From: Sulfurovaceae bacterium | GTDB taxonomy: Bacteria > Campylobacterota > Campylobacteria > Campylobacterales > Sulfurovaceae | NCBI GenBank assembly: GCA_028715055.1 | Contig: JAQTLE010000001.1 | Coordinates: forward strand, 310,001 to 374,000 | Length of the DNA stretch: 64,000 nucleotides | Direction: 5' to 3' | Shown here: in pieces, positions 1 through 7,975 of the stretch | Numbering within the stretch: position 1 is the first letter of the stretch | Layout: every line of letters begins with the position of its first letter | Made by a program: the position numbers and the translations under genes | The notes under the pieces: model-generated | Told to the model about the DNA's origin: nothing | The model's input: only the letters and a program-made list of their open reading frames with translations | Databases searched by the model: none

Positions 1-379
1 ATGTTTTTGGAACAAGTGAACTAATCTGTGATGTTTGTTCGTATATATTTATCCAATTATAAATTGTTACAGCACTTAAATTGTTTTGTTTGCCAATTTC
101 TTCAACCTCGTTTCTTGAACGCTTCGTAAAAACCACATCTTTGATAATTTCATATCTTTTTTTGGCTTCTTCCCATTCTTTGTCAGAATAATTATCTATA
201 TGGTCATTGCTTAAATTTTCTGAAAGTTTTGAAGACAGTTGTTTTGTGTTCGCAATAATAATTATATTTGTAGTACAGTTTTCTAGCATTACTTCAGACA
301 AGCTCATTGTTTTAATAATTTTATATCGTTCGTTTTGATAATAGACTATAGAATCTTTTTTTAAATCAATCCTGCTCAT
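1..379 (-). CDS. tnsB: TnsB-like transposase (DDE integrase family), N-terminal part, runs off the window
   Basis: Not in the ORF track. Translating the minus strand from ATG 379-377 gives MSRIDLKKDSIVYYQNERYKIIKTMSLSEVMLEN...DKEWEEAKKRYEIIKDVVFTKRSRNEVEEIGKQNNLSAVTIYNWINIYEQTSQISSLVPKT, open to base 1. The W-A-R-I...R-V-E-I...VTIYNW-Y...SLVP pattern is typical of the TnsB/Mu-type N-terminal HTH region. It overlaps the tnsA stop by 14 nt. Confidence 0.75.
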   Translation of the reverse strand, partial: MSRIDLKKDSIVYYQNERYKIIKTMSLSEVMLENCTTNIIIIANTKQLSSKLSENLSNDHIDNYSDKEWEEAKKRYEIIKDVVFTKRSRNEVEEIGKQNNLSAVTIYNWINIYEQTSQISSLVPKT

Positions 380-1094
380 TTGTTAACCTCCGTTTATCTA
401 GTGTCGTTTTCATAGTTAGTTTTTGCTGCAAATCTATGATTTTGATGTGATTGAAAATATAGTTCCATACATATGGCAAATACTCCAATTGTTTTTGTTG
501 GTTGTCTGATAGACTTTCTATAATTTCTCTAATTGATATGCTACAAGACATATCTATGATTTTTGCTATGGCTTTTGTTTTAACATCTGATACTGGAATA
601 AAAACAAACTTATATATAAATTTTAAATTTTCCATGTATTGTTTTGAGAAATTTTGATCAGTAAATATCTCAAAATCTAAATTATATTCATTTTTAATAT
701 GTGCTCTTAAGGTTTTAATTTTTTGCTGAAGTTCAATGTCATTTTCTATTTCGTTTGCATATTTTACTTCAAACAATTTTTGACTATTAACTTTATATGT
801 TACCAATGTATCCGGTGTATATCGTCTTTTTTGGTCATCGCTATAATCATAAATCAAGCTCAGCGGCTGTTCCTCATATCTTAGTACTTGTTCATCGAAT
901 TCCAAAAACATATAAAAATCTCTTTCAAGCGTTGACTCAAATGCTATTTGAGTTTTGTTTTTATAGCTGGCAAAATAACCTGTACAAGAAATGTAACTTT
1001 TTTTAATTTTTCTGACACTCATATTAAGATTATATAGTATATTTTCTATATTTTTAATTGGTAGCATAGTTAAGTTTATTGTTGTGTTTTTCAT
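366..1094 (-). CDS. tnsA: TnsA-like heteromeric transposase endonuclease subunit
   Basis: VRKIKKSYISCTGYFASYKNKTQIAFESTLERDFYMFLEFDEQVLRYEEQPLSLIYDY...RRYTPDTLVTYKVNSQKLFEVKYANE matches the TnsA endonuclease core (E...D...ExK). The real start may be the internal ATG at 1022 (MSVRKIKKSY). Confidence 0.85.
   Translation of the reverse strand: MKNTTINLTMLPIKNIENILYNLNMSVRKIKKSYISCTGYFASYKNKTQIAFESTLERDFYMFLEFDEQVLRYEEQPLSLIYDYSDDQKRRYTPDTLVTYKVNSQKLFEVKYANEIENDIELQQKIKTLRAHIKNEYNLDFEIFTDQNFSKQYMENLKFIYKFVFIPVSDVKTKAIAKIIDMSCSISIREIIESLSDNQQKQLEYLPYVWNYIFNHIKIIDLQQKLTMKTTLDKRRLTNEQD
1068..1086 (+). repeat. TnsB-binding-site-like repeat A (agttaagtttattgttgtg)
   Basis: Shares the core [at]GTTAAGTTT-TT-TTGT with repeats B and C. 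Confidence 0.6.
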
Positions 1095-1118
1095 TTTAAT
1101 TAACCTTTTTGTTGTAAA

Positions 1119-1140
1119 TTGTTAAGTTTGTTATTGTAGA
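1119..1140 (+). repeat. TnsB-binding-site-like repeat B (ttgttaagtttgttattgtaga)
   Basis: Same core; 52 bp from repeat A (core to core). Confidence 0.65.
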
Positions 1141-1175
1141 AAAAAGATCTATTTTTAGCATTTTGTGCAATCTCC

Positions 1176-1201
1176 AGTTAAGTTTGTTCTTGTAGATGAC
1201 A
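1176..1201 (+). repeat. TnsB-binding-site-like terminal repeat C (agttaagtttgttcttgtagatgaca), inferred transposon terminus
   Basis: Same core; 56 bp from repeat B. Ends in TGACA (reverse complement 5'-TGTCATCTACAAG...), consistent with TGT...ACA Tn7-type ends. DprA-coding sequence begins immediately afterwards. Confidence 0.65.
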
Positions 1202-1714
1202 ATACTTGCTAGCGGAATTGATATATACTATCCTGCGGTAAATAAAGATTTATTAAAATCAATAGAACAACATGGCATGCTAATTAGTCAGTTTGAACCT
1301 AATTTTGCTGCAACAAATTGGAGTTTTGTTTTGAGAAATGAATTAGTTGTTGCCTTGGGAGAAGTATTGATCGTAACACAAGCACACATTGATAGTGGCT
1401 CTATGCGTTCAGTGGAATATGCACAAAAGATGGGAAAAAAAATATTTGTCCTGCCTCATAGAATAGGAGAGAGCGAAGGCACAAATAAACTTTTGCAAGA
1501 GGGTAAAGCATCCATCATATCAGATATAGAGAGTTTTGCTTCATTATACGGTAAAGCCCTAACTAATGATGCTATGGATAAAGATGATTTTTTTTATTTT
1601 TGTCAGCAAAATCCGATATTGGATGATGCTGTCGCCAAATTTGGCGAACGTATTTATGAAGCAGAACTTAGTGGTCAGATCATCATAAGCGAAGGGAGAG
1701 TTAAACTTATTTAG
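1202..1714 (+). pseudogene. dprA: DprA (DNA processing protein A), 5'-truncated C-terminal part
   Basis: ILASGIDIYYPAVNKDLLKSIEQHGMLISQFEPN...RNELVVALGEVLIVTQAHIDSGSMRSVEYAQKMGKKIFVLPHRIGESEGTNKLLQEGKASI is the C-terminal half of the DprA Rossmann domain plus tail. The conserved N-terminal half is missing. The predicted ORF start (1196) lies in transposon-end sequence. Confidence 0.85.
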
Positions 1715-2219
1715 ACAATTCTTTTATGATTGATTCAAGACCAGCTTCACTTATCATGCCAACTTGTATATATTGAACTACTCCCTTTTTGTCTACTACT
1801 ACTAAAAATGGTATAGCGCCAGTCCAATTTGCTCTGCCAGCTATATAGTTGACAAAATATCCAGCCTTTTCTTGAGAAACGGTTGAATAATTTATGCCAT
1901 TTGTTTTAGCGAATGCTTTTAACTGGGCATTATCGAATCCTTGAACTTCCATGCTTATTATTGCTATATTATTTTTGTATTTGGTTTGCAAGTTTTTATA
2001 GTGAGGAATAGACGCTAAGCAAGGAGGACATTTGTGTCCAAAAAATTCGAGAAAAACTATTTTGTTTTTAAGTTCATTGATTATCAAACCTTCTTTGGTA
2101 CCTTGTACATGAAAAACTTTACCATTAGTGTCGGTAAATGTAAAGTTTGTATTTTGTTTTGCTTGGGTCAAAACAGATAATACCAATAAGGACACCATAA
2201 ACATCAATATTTTTTTCAT
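1707..2219 (-). CDS. TlpA-like thioredoxin-fold protein with signal peptide
   Basis: Signal-like N-terminus, FFGHKCPPCLASIPHY CxxC motif and a thioredoxin-fold tail. Confidence 0.8.
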   Translation of the reverse strand: MKKILMFMVSLLVLSVLTQAKQNTNFTFTDTNGKVFHVQGTKEGLIINELKNKIVFLEFFGHKCPPCLASIPHYKNLQTKYKNNIAIISMEVQGFDNAQLKAFAKTNGINYSTVSQEKAGYFVNYIAGRANWTGAIPFLVVVDKKGVVQYIQVGMISEAGLESIIKELSK

Positions 2220-2376
2220 TTTTTAACCTTTTAGATTTTAAAGGTATCATCATAAATAATTTTTAGAGATACTTTAGTATATTGTACCTATTTTGTAATG
2301 AAAAAAAAGTAAAATTGTAAAAATTAAAGTAATGTTAGCTTATAATCCATTTTAAATTTAAATAAAGGTATATAAT

Positions 2377-3474
2377 TTGAACTTCAAATTTATAAAATCA
2401 ATTACGCCACTATTATTCTTAATAAATTTTTCATTCGGAGCTACCCTTGATCAAAAAATAGGTTCGATGTTACTGCTTGGTTACTACGGAACAGATGCGA
2501 GCGAGAATACCGAAATTTGCAAGGACATCAAAGAATATAATCTTGCAGGCGTAATACTGTTTGATTTCAATGTTGCCGATAAAACAAAACCAAAAAATAT
2601 TATTTCGCCATCACAGGTTGCATTACTTGATAAACAATTAAAAAAATGTTCTCCTGGCGGAAAACTTCTTATAGCCGTTGATCAAGAAGGCGGAAAAGTT
2701 CAAAGATTAAAAAGTAAATACGGATTTTACGGTAATTTTCCAAGTGCAGCAGATGTTTCGTTGATGAGCGAAAGCGATACAATTGCAATTTATGAAAAAA
2801 TGGCAAAAGAAATGAAAGATATAGGAGTAAATTACGATTTTGCCCCTGTTGTGGATCTGGCAATTAACCCTAAAAATGAAATCATTGTTGGAAAAGGCAG
2901 ATCATACGGCAAAGATCCTGATATTGTTTCAAAAAAAGCAAAACTTTTTATTGATATCATGAATAAGAATGGAATATTGACATCATTAAAACATTTTCCA
3001 GGCCATGGATCTTCGCTGGGGGATACACACAAAGGATATGTTGATGTTACAAACACGTGGAGCGATGTAGAATTGGAGCCTTATAAATTATTGTCAAGCA
3101 AAGCTGATAGTATTATGGTAGCCCATGTTTTTAACGCCAAATTAGATCCAAATAATCCTGCTAGTTTATCTTATGCAACAGTGACGAAGTTACTTAGATG
3201 GAAGCTTGGCTACAAAGGAGTTGTTATAACAGATGATCTGCAAATGGGCGCAATAACAAGCAAATATTCTTTAAGAGAAACTCTTAAATTAGCTATAAAA
3301 GCAGGCGATGACATATTGCTTTTCGGTAATCAGATAGATCCTAAAATAGCATTAAAACCAAAAGTGCTGGTTGATACCATAAAAGACTTGCTTGCAAAAA
3401 AAGAGATTAGTATAGAGGATATAGACAAAGCATACAATAGAGTACAAAAATTAAGATCAAAGTTAAGGAGTTAG
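2377..3474 (+). CDS. nagZ: Glycoside hydrolase family 3 beta-N-acetylhexosaminidase (NagZ-like), predicted exported
   Basis: AVDQEGGKVQRL, KHFPGHGSSLGDTHKG and ITDDLQMGAI motifs; TTG start with a signal-like N-terminus. Confidence 0.85.
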   Translation: MNFKFIKSITPLLFLINFSFGATLDQKIGSMLLLGYYGTDASENTEICKDIKEYNLAGVILFDFNVADKTKPKNIISPSQVALLDKQLKKCSPGGKLLIAVDQEGGKVQRLKSKYGFYGNFPSAADVSLMSESDTIAIYEKMAKEMKDIGVNYDFAPVVDLAINPKNEIIVGKGRSYGKDPDIVSKKAKLFIDIMNKNGILTSLKHFPGHGSSLGDTHKGYVDVTNTWSDVELEPYKLLSSKADSIMVAHVFNAKLDPNNPASLSYATVTKLLRWKLGYKGVVITDDLQMGAITSKYSLRETLKLAIKAGDDILLFGNQIDPKIALKPKVLVDTIKDLLAKKEISIEDIDKAYNRVQKLRSKLRS

Positions 3475-3577
3475 ATGTTTTAAAAGAGAAGAGATTAGCA
3501 TAGAAAACTTAGTATAGAAGATATAGAAAAAAGCATACAATAGGGGAATAAAATCAAAACAAAATCGAGGAGTTAAA

Positions 3578-5299
3578 ATGTTTAATATATCTAGCGTAAT
3601 CTACAATAAATTTCCAGGGTTTATGGAATCACCTAAATTTATTCAAAATATAGTCATACAATTTTTGCAAAATTTGTTTCATGAACAAGATTTTCAAAAT
3701 GTATATAAAAAAAATCATTTTGTCAGAGGTAATCAGTATGTAAGCAGTATGCTTAGGAACTTAAACATACAATATACTGTAAAACCAAACGAAATATTAA
3801 ATATCCCTTCAGGGGGCGGTTTAATTGTAATAGCAAATCATATAACAGGAGCTTCTGATGCCTTTTCTCTAGTTGAGCTTATAGCTAATCAGAGAGAAAA
3901 TAGAAAAGTTAGACTTCTGGTTAACAGTATGCTAATCGGAGTCAAACAAGCATCGGATATCATCATACCGGTTGATAATATAACAGGCGCAATCACTAAA
4001 AGCAGCTTAGAGAGTGTATACAAAGCGTTAAATAATGGTGAAGTTGTTGTTATTTTTCCTGCAGGAATTGTAAGTAGACTTACCATTAAAGGCGTCAAAG
4101 ATTCAGAATGGAAAGCGAGTTTTTTAAAAATTGCAAAAAAAACTTCAACACCGATTTTGCCAGTAAAAATAGACGGAAGAAATAGTGCTTTATTTTATTT
4201 TGTATCTATGATACTCCCTAAAAAAATAAGCGGCTTAATGCTTCCTCGTGAATTTGCAATAGCCGGTAAATTAAAGCCGCTGAATTTAAATATTGGAAGA
4301 GTTATCCCTCCATCTTCTTTTGAAGATAAAAATATTGAATTGGGCGGTTATGTAAATATGTTCTATAAACATCTTTATGGCATAGGAACAAACAAAAATG
4401 AAATTTTAAAAACAGAGACAACCATAGCTTCGCCAATCAATCCTATGTTGTTAAGAGGGGAGATAAGAGAAGCCAAGTTCTTAACAAAAACAAAAGACGG
4501 AAAAGTATTGGTAATTGCCGAGGCAAAAAAATCTCCGTTTTTGATAAAGGAACTTGGACGTTTGCGTGAAATTTCTTTCAGAGCAATCGGAGGCGGAACT
4601 AAATCATATCGAGATAATGATATGTATGATAATTATTATAAGCATTTGATACTTTGGAATGAAGAAGAGCTTGAAATAATAGGTGCTTATAGACTTGGCC
4701 TGTGTCGAGAAATTGTTTCTCAAAGAGGAATAGATGCTCTTTATACACATGATCAGTGTCATTTTGATCAACAGTTTGAAAGATATGTAGATCAATCTAT
4801 GGAGGTAGGTAGAAGTTTTGTCCAACCAAAATATTGGGGTTCGGCCGCATTAAATAATTTATGGAAAGGAATAGCTACTTATCTAGAATATCATCCAGAG
4901 ATCAGATATACATATGGGATCGTAACTATCAATGCTAATATGCCGTTAAAAGCAGCAACCGCTATTGTTTATTTTTATTCGCACCATTTTGCTGCAGATG
5001 TTCAGCTAATGAAGGCAAAAACAAGGTTCCATATATCAAATGACGATAAAGATAAATTAGAAAAACTTTTCAAAGGGTTATCTTATAAGGATGGGCTTGT
5101 TGTGCTTAAGCAATATCTTAAAAAATTCAATGTAAAGATCCCAACTTTGTTCAAACAATATCCTGAACTTTATAAAGAAGACGGCGTGAAATTTTTTGAT
5201 TTTAGTACCAACGATAAATTGCATGGCGTCATAGAAGGATTTATAATGACCGACAATTATAAAATGAAAGAAAATAGAAGAAAAAGATATGTTGCATGA
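3578..5299 (+). CDS. Fused PlsC-type acyltransferase + OlsB/hemolysin-like GNAT domain (OlsF-like)
   Basis: N-terminal PlsC-type region (IANHITGASDAFSL, IIFPAGIVSR-like). C-terminal OlsB-like region (GAYRLGLCREI, EVGRSFVQPKYWGSAALNNLWKGIATYL). Confidence 0.75.
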   Translation: MFNISSVIYNKFPGFMESPKFIQNIVIQFLQNLFHEQDFQNVYKKNHFVRGNQYVSSMLRNLNIQYTVKPNEILNIPSGGGLIVIANHITGASDAFSLVELIANQRENRKVRLLVNSMLIGVKQASDIIIPVDNITGAITKSSLESVYKALNNGEVVVIFPAGIVSRLTIKGVKDSEWKASFLKIAKKTSTPILPVKIDGRNSALFYFVSMILPKKISGLMLPREFAIAGKLKPLNLNIGRVIPPSSFEDKNIELGGYVNMFYKHLYGIGTNKNEILKTETTIASPINPMLLRGEIREAKFLTKTKDGKVLVIAEAKKSPFLIKELGRLREISFRAIGGGTKSYRDNDMYDNYYKHLILWNEEELEIIGAYRLGLCREIVSQRGIDALYTHDQCHFDQQFERYVDQSMEVGRSFVQPKYWGSAALNNLWKGIATYLEYHPEIRYTYGIVTINANMPLKAATAIVYFYSHHFAADVQLMKAKTRFHISNDDKDKLEKLFKGLSYKDGLVVLKQYLKKFNVKIPTLFKQYPELYKEDGVKFFDFSTNDKLHGVIEGFIMTDNYKMKENRRKRYVA

Positions 5300-5389
5300 T
5301 GTGTTTTTGATAATTTTTTGTATTTTATAGTTTTTTAATCCATTTGTTTATTAAGGAAAACTTGGTTAATATTCAAACCTAAACAATAT

Positions 5390-5406
5390 TGACCGACGGT
5401 CGGTCA
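5390..5406. promoter_or_regulatory. Perfect inverted repeat TGACCGAC-G-GTCGGTCA, candidate TetR operator
   Basis: 8-bp perfect arms around one central base, 15 bp upstream of the likely TetR start at 5422. Confidence 0.65.
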
Positions 5407-5421
5407 TATAAAAGAGGGATT

Positions 5422-6018
5422 ATGGCAATAGTTGTCGACAAAGAAGAAAAACGTCGTTCGATCGCACTAGCCTGTAAGGGGCTATTACTTGAAAATGGTA
5501 TAAAAAATCTTACGGTTTCTCAAATAGCTCAAGCCGCAGGTATTGGCAAGGGTACGATATATGAATATTTTGCAAATAAAGATGAGATAATTTTTGAGAT
5601 TATCACACTTTTTATAGACGAATTTCAACAAGATTTGATTAAGGTTATCGAAAATAATACACTTTGCAGTCGCGATAAACTGGAATATTTTATGATGTTG
5701 GTATTTTCCGAGAATTATAATAAAGAATTGGCAATATACCAAGAGTTTTTATCAATCGCCCTTAGCGGAGCTTTGTCGGATATTGTGGAATTTAGAAATA
5801 ATTGTCGTAATAGTTTTGAAGTCGTTTTGCATAGTATCATAGAACAAGGTATTAATAATAAAGAATTGCAACAAAATGCAAAAGTATTGATACCTATGAT
5901 ACGATATTTTCATACAGGATTGATCGTTGATGTGGCATTGGGTCAAGTGGATGCCAAAGAGGAGATCGACAAATTTTTAAATTCAATTTTTAACGATATT
6001 ATTTTGCAGGAGAAATAA
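5422..6018 (+). CDS. TetR family transcriptional regulator
   Basis: LTVSQIAQAAGIGKGTIYEYFANKDEI HTH. ATG at 5422 preceded by AGAGGG; the longer tracked ORF start (5389) overlaps the palindrome. Confidence 0.85.
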   Translation: MAIVVDKEEKRRSIALACKGLLLENGIKNLTVSQIAQAAGIGKGTIYEYFANKDEIIFEIITLFIDEFQQDLIKVIENNTLCSRDKLEYFMMLVFSENYNKELAIYQEFLSIALSGALSDIVEFRNNCRNSFEVVLHSIIEQGINNKELQQNAKVLIPMIRYFHTGLIVDVALGQVDAKEEIDKFLNSIFNDIILQEK

Positions 6019-7274
6019 TGAAAAAAAATATTTTTATTAGCATGGCATTGTTTTTGCCATATGCGATATATGCCAATGAAGTCGATTTGGGATCTTTGGT
6101 AAATAGCACTATGGTTTATCATCCGACTATTAAATCGTATGATTATCAATCAATGGCAAAAGAACAAGAACTTGAAGCTCAAAAACGAGCATTTTTCCCA
6201 ACTATTGATATAGGAGCTAGCTATCAAAATAACGATCCTATAAGCATAGTGACGCCAGGTGAAACGGATAGTGCTTATGCAGTCGCGGGCATAGATATAT
6301 TTGATGGCGGCAAAAAATACGCATTATATTCTTCAAAAAAATGGGATTATCAAGCATCTGTTTATGAAAAAGAAGCATTTTCTAAAAGCGTAGTATTGGA
6401 TATCATACAACGTTATTTTACTGTTCAAAAACTTCAATCAAATCTATTAGTACTAAATATAAAAGCAAAAGATTTAGAATATCAAATAGAAAGAGCTAAA
6501 CATTTTGTAACGGCTGGACTTGCGACACAAGACGATGTGGATAAATTACAAGCAGCATATGATAATAACGACTTTACCATAGACAGCACAACCTTTGCTT
6601 TAAAAGAACAAGAGGAATCTTTGAAAACACAAAGCGGCGTAGAATTCGATTCTCTAAAAGAAGCATCTTTGCAAGATCCAACAAGTGATATTTCATATGA
6701 AATGTACGACAAAACAAAACTTCTTGATGCGAAAGCAAATTCTGTTAAAGAAAGTTCAAAATCAGTCCTGTCGGCTTATTGGCCTCAAATACGTTTACAA
6801 GATACATATTCTGTTTTTAAATATGATAATGTTGATCCGGCAATAAGCTTGCCAGGCTTATTGGTAGATAATAAAAATTTACTCGCAGTTACTGCAAATT
6901 GGCGAATATTTGATGCCGGACAAATAAGTAAACAAAAAGAGTCACTGGCTTTGCAGAGTTTAGCCTTGCAAGAACAAAAAATAGGTTCAGATAGAGACCA
7001 AGAAAGTGCTTTTAGATTAGCCAAACAACGACTTGAAACCATGAAAAGTCAAATAAAAAGCACCCAGAGCGCACTTAAATCTACTCAGAGCACATATGAT
7101 ATTGTAACAAAAAAATTTGATGCGGGTTTGGTAGACAATGTCGCATATTTAGATGCACTCAATGAAAATAGTGCAACAATGTCCAGATATAAATCAGCAC
7201 TGTATGATTATGAAATAGCAAAATCTTTATATTATTATTTTGCAGGAAAAAACCCAAAGGAGTATATTAAATGA
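6018..7274 (+). CDS. TolC family outer membrane efflux protein
   Basis: Signal peptide, long coiled-coil repeats, position between tetR and RND genes. Confidence 0.85.
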   Translation: MKKNIFISMALFLPYAIYANEVDLGSLVNSTMVYHPTIKSYDYQSMAKEQELEAQKRAFFPTIDIGASYQNNDPISIVTPGETDSAYAVAGIDIFDGGKKYALYSSKKWDYQASVYEKEAFSKSVVLDIIQRYFTVQKLQSNLLVLNIKAKDLEYQIERAKHFVTAGLATQDDVDKLQAAYDNNDFTIDSTTFALKEQEESLKTQSGVEFDSLKEASLQDPTSDISYEMYDKTKLLDAKANSVKESSKSVLSAYWPQIRLQDTYSVFKYDNVDPAISLPGLLVDNKNLLAVTANWRIFDAGQISKQKESLALQSLALQEQKIGSDRDQESAFRLAKQRLETMKSQIKSTQSALKSTQSTYDIVTKKFDAGLVDNVAYLDALNENSATMSRYKSALYDYEIAKSLYYYFAGKNPKEYIK

Positions 7275-7975
7275 AAAAAATCATTGGATTATTTGCGATA
7301 GCAATATGTTACATACAAGCAGCAGAAGTATTTGCTACTTTTGAAACTACAGCAGGGCAAACTGCCAAGCTAGCTTTCAGCAGTAGCGGAATTGTTAAAA
7401 AAATATATGTAGATGTAGGCTCCAAAGTAAAAAAAGGAGATATTTTAGCTACATTACACAATGAAGATCTAGTGGCTCTTGTTGCTACAGCTAGAGCACA
7501 AGCAAAATTTGCAACTGAAGAATATAATCGTTATGCTCAAGTTAAAGATTATATTAATGCTTCCCAACTTGATTCATATGCACTAAAAAAAGAAAATGCA
7601 ATAACGCAGCTTCGATACAATGAATCCGTAATGTATAAAACAGTTTTAAAAGCACCATTTACCGGCGTTATTACTTCCAAGACTATAGAAGAAGGTGATG
7701 TAGTGACTGCTCAGGCAGCTACTCCTGCATTTAGAATGCAAAGCGTCGGACCAATGAAATTGGTTATAAAATATGATGCCAAATACTTCAATAATGTAAA
7801 AGTAGGGCAACCTTTCATATTTCAAATTGGCGGCCATGGAGCAAAATACAAAGCTACAATAAGAAAAATATATCCAACCATTGACGAAAAGACACAAATG
7901 GTAATGGCTGAAGCTTATATAAAAGATATGCCATCTGGACTTTTTGGTGCCGGCACAATAACAACAGGAAATTAA
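7271..7975 (+). CDS. RND efflux periplasmic adaptor (membrane fusion) subunit
   Basis: IVKKIYVDVGSKVKKGDILATL biotinyl-lipoyl-like motif; LKAPFTGVITSKTIEEGDVV. Confidence 0.85.
   Translation: MKKIIGLFAIAICYIQAAEVFATFETTAGQTAKLAFSSSGIVKKIYVDVGSKVKKGDILATLHNEDLVALVATARAQAKFATEEYNRYAQVKDYINASQLDSYALKKENAITQLRYNESVMYKTVLKAPFTGVITSKTIEEGDVVTAQAATPAFRMQSVGPMKLVIKYDAKYFNNVKVGQPFIFQIGGHGAKYKATIRKIYPTIDEKTQMVMAEAYIKDMPSGLFGAGTITTGN

Larger units (their letters stand above)
1..1201 (-). mobile_element. Tn7-like transposon, tnsA-proximal end (rest lies outside the window)
   Basis: tnsA and tnsB read away from a terminal array of three repeats; the flanking gene is interrupted. Confidence 0.75.

Noticed and set aside
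797-1006. Plus-strand ORF opposite tnsA, and many similar shadow ORFs in the track (e.g. 9082-9363, 21765-22226, 44558-44932, 60251-60667)
   Set aside because: They lie antisense to strongly supported genes, lack recognisable motifs and have no consistent RBS.
1-1201. CRISPR-associated transposon (CAST)
   Set aside because: Only tnsA, part of tnsB and one end are visible. No cas gene, TniQ or CRISPR array is in the window, so the claim cannot be supported.
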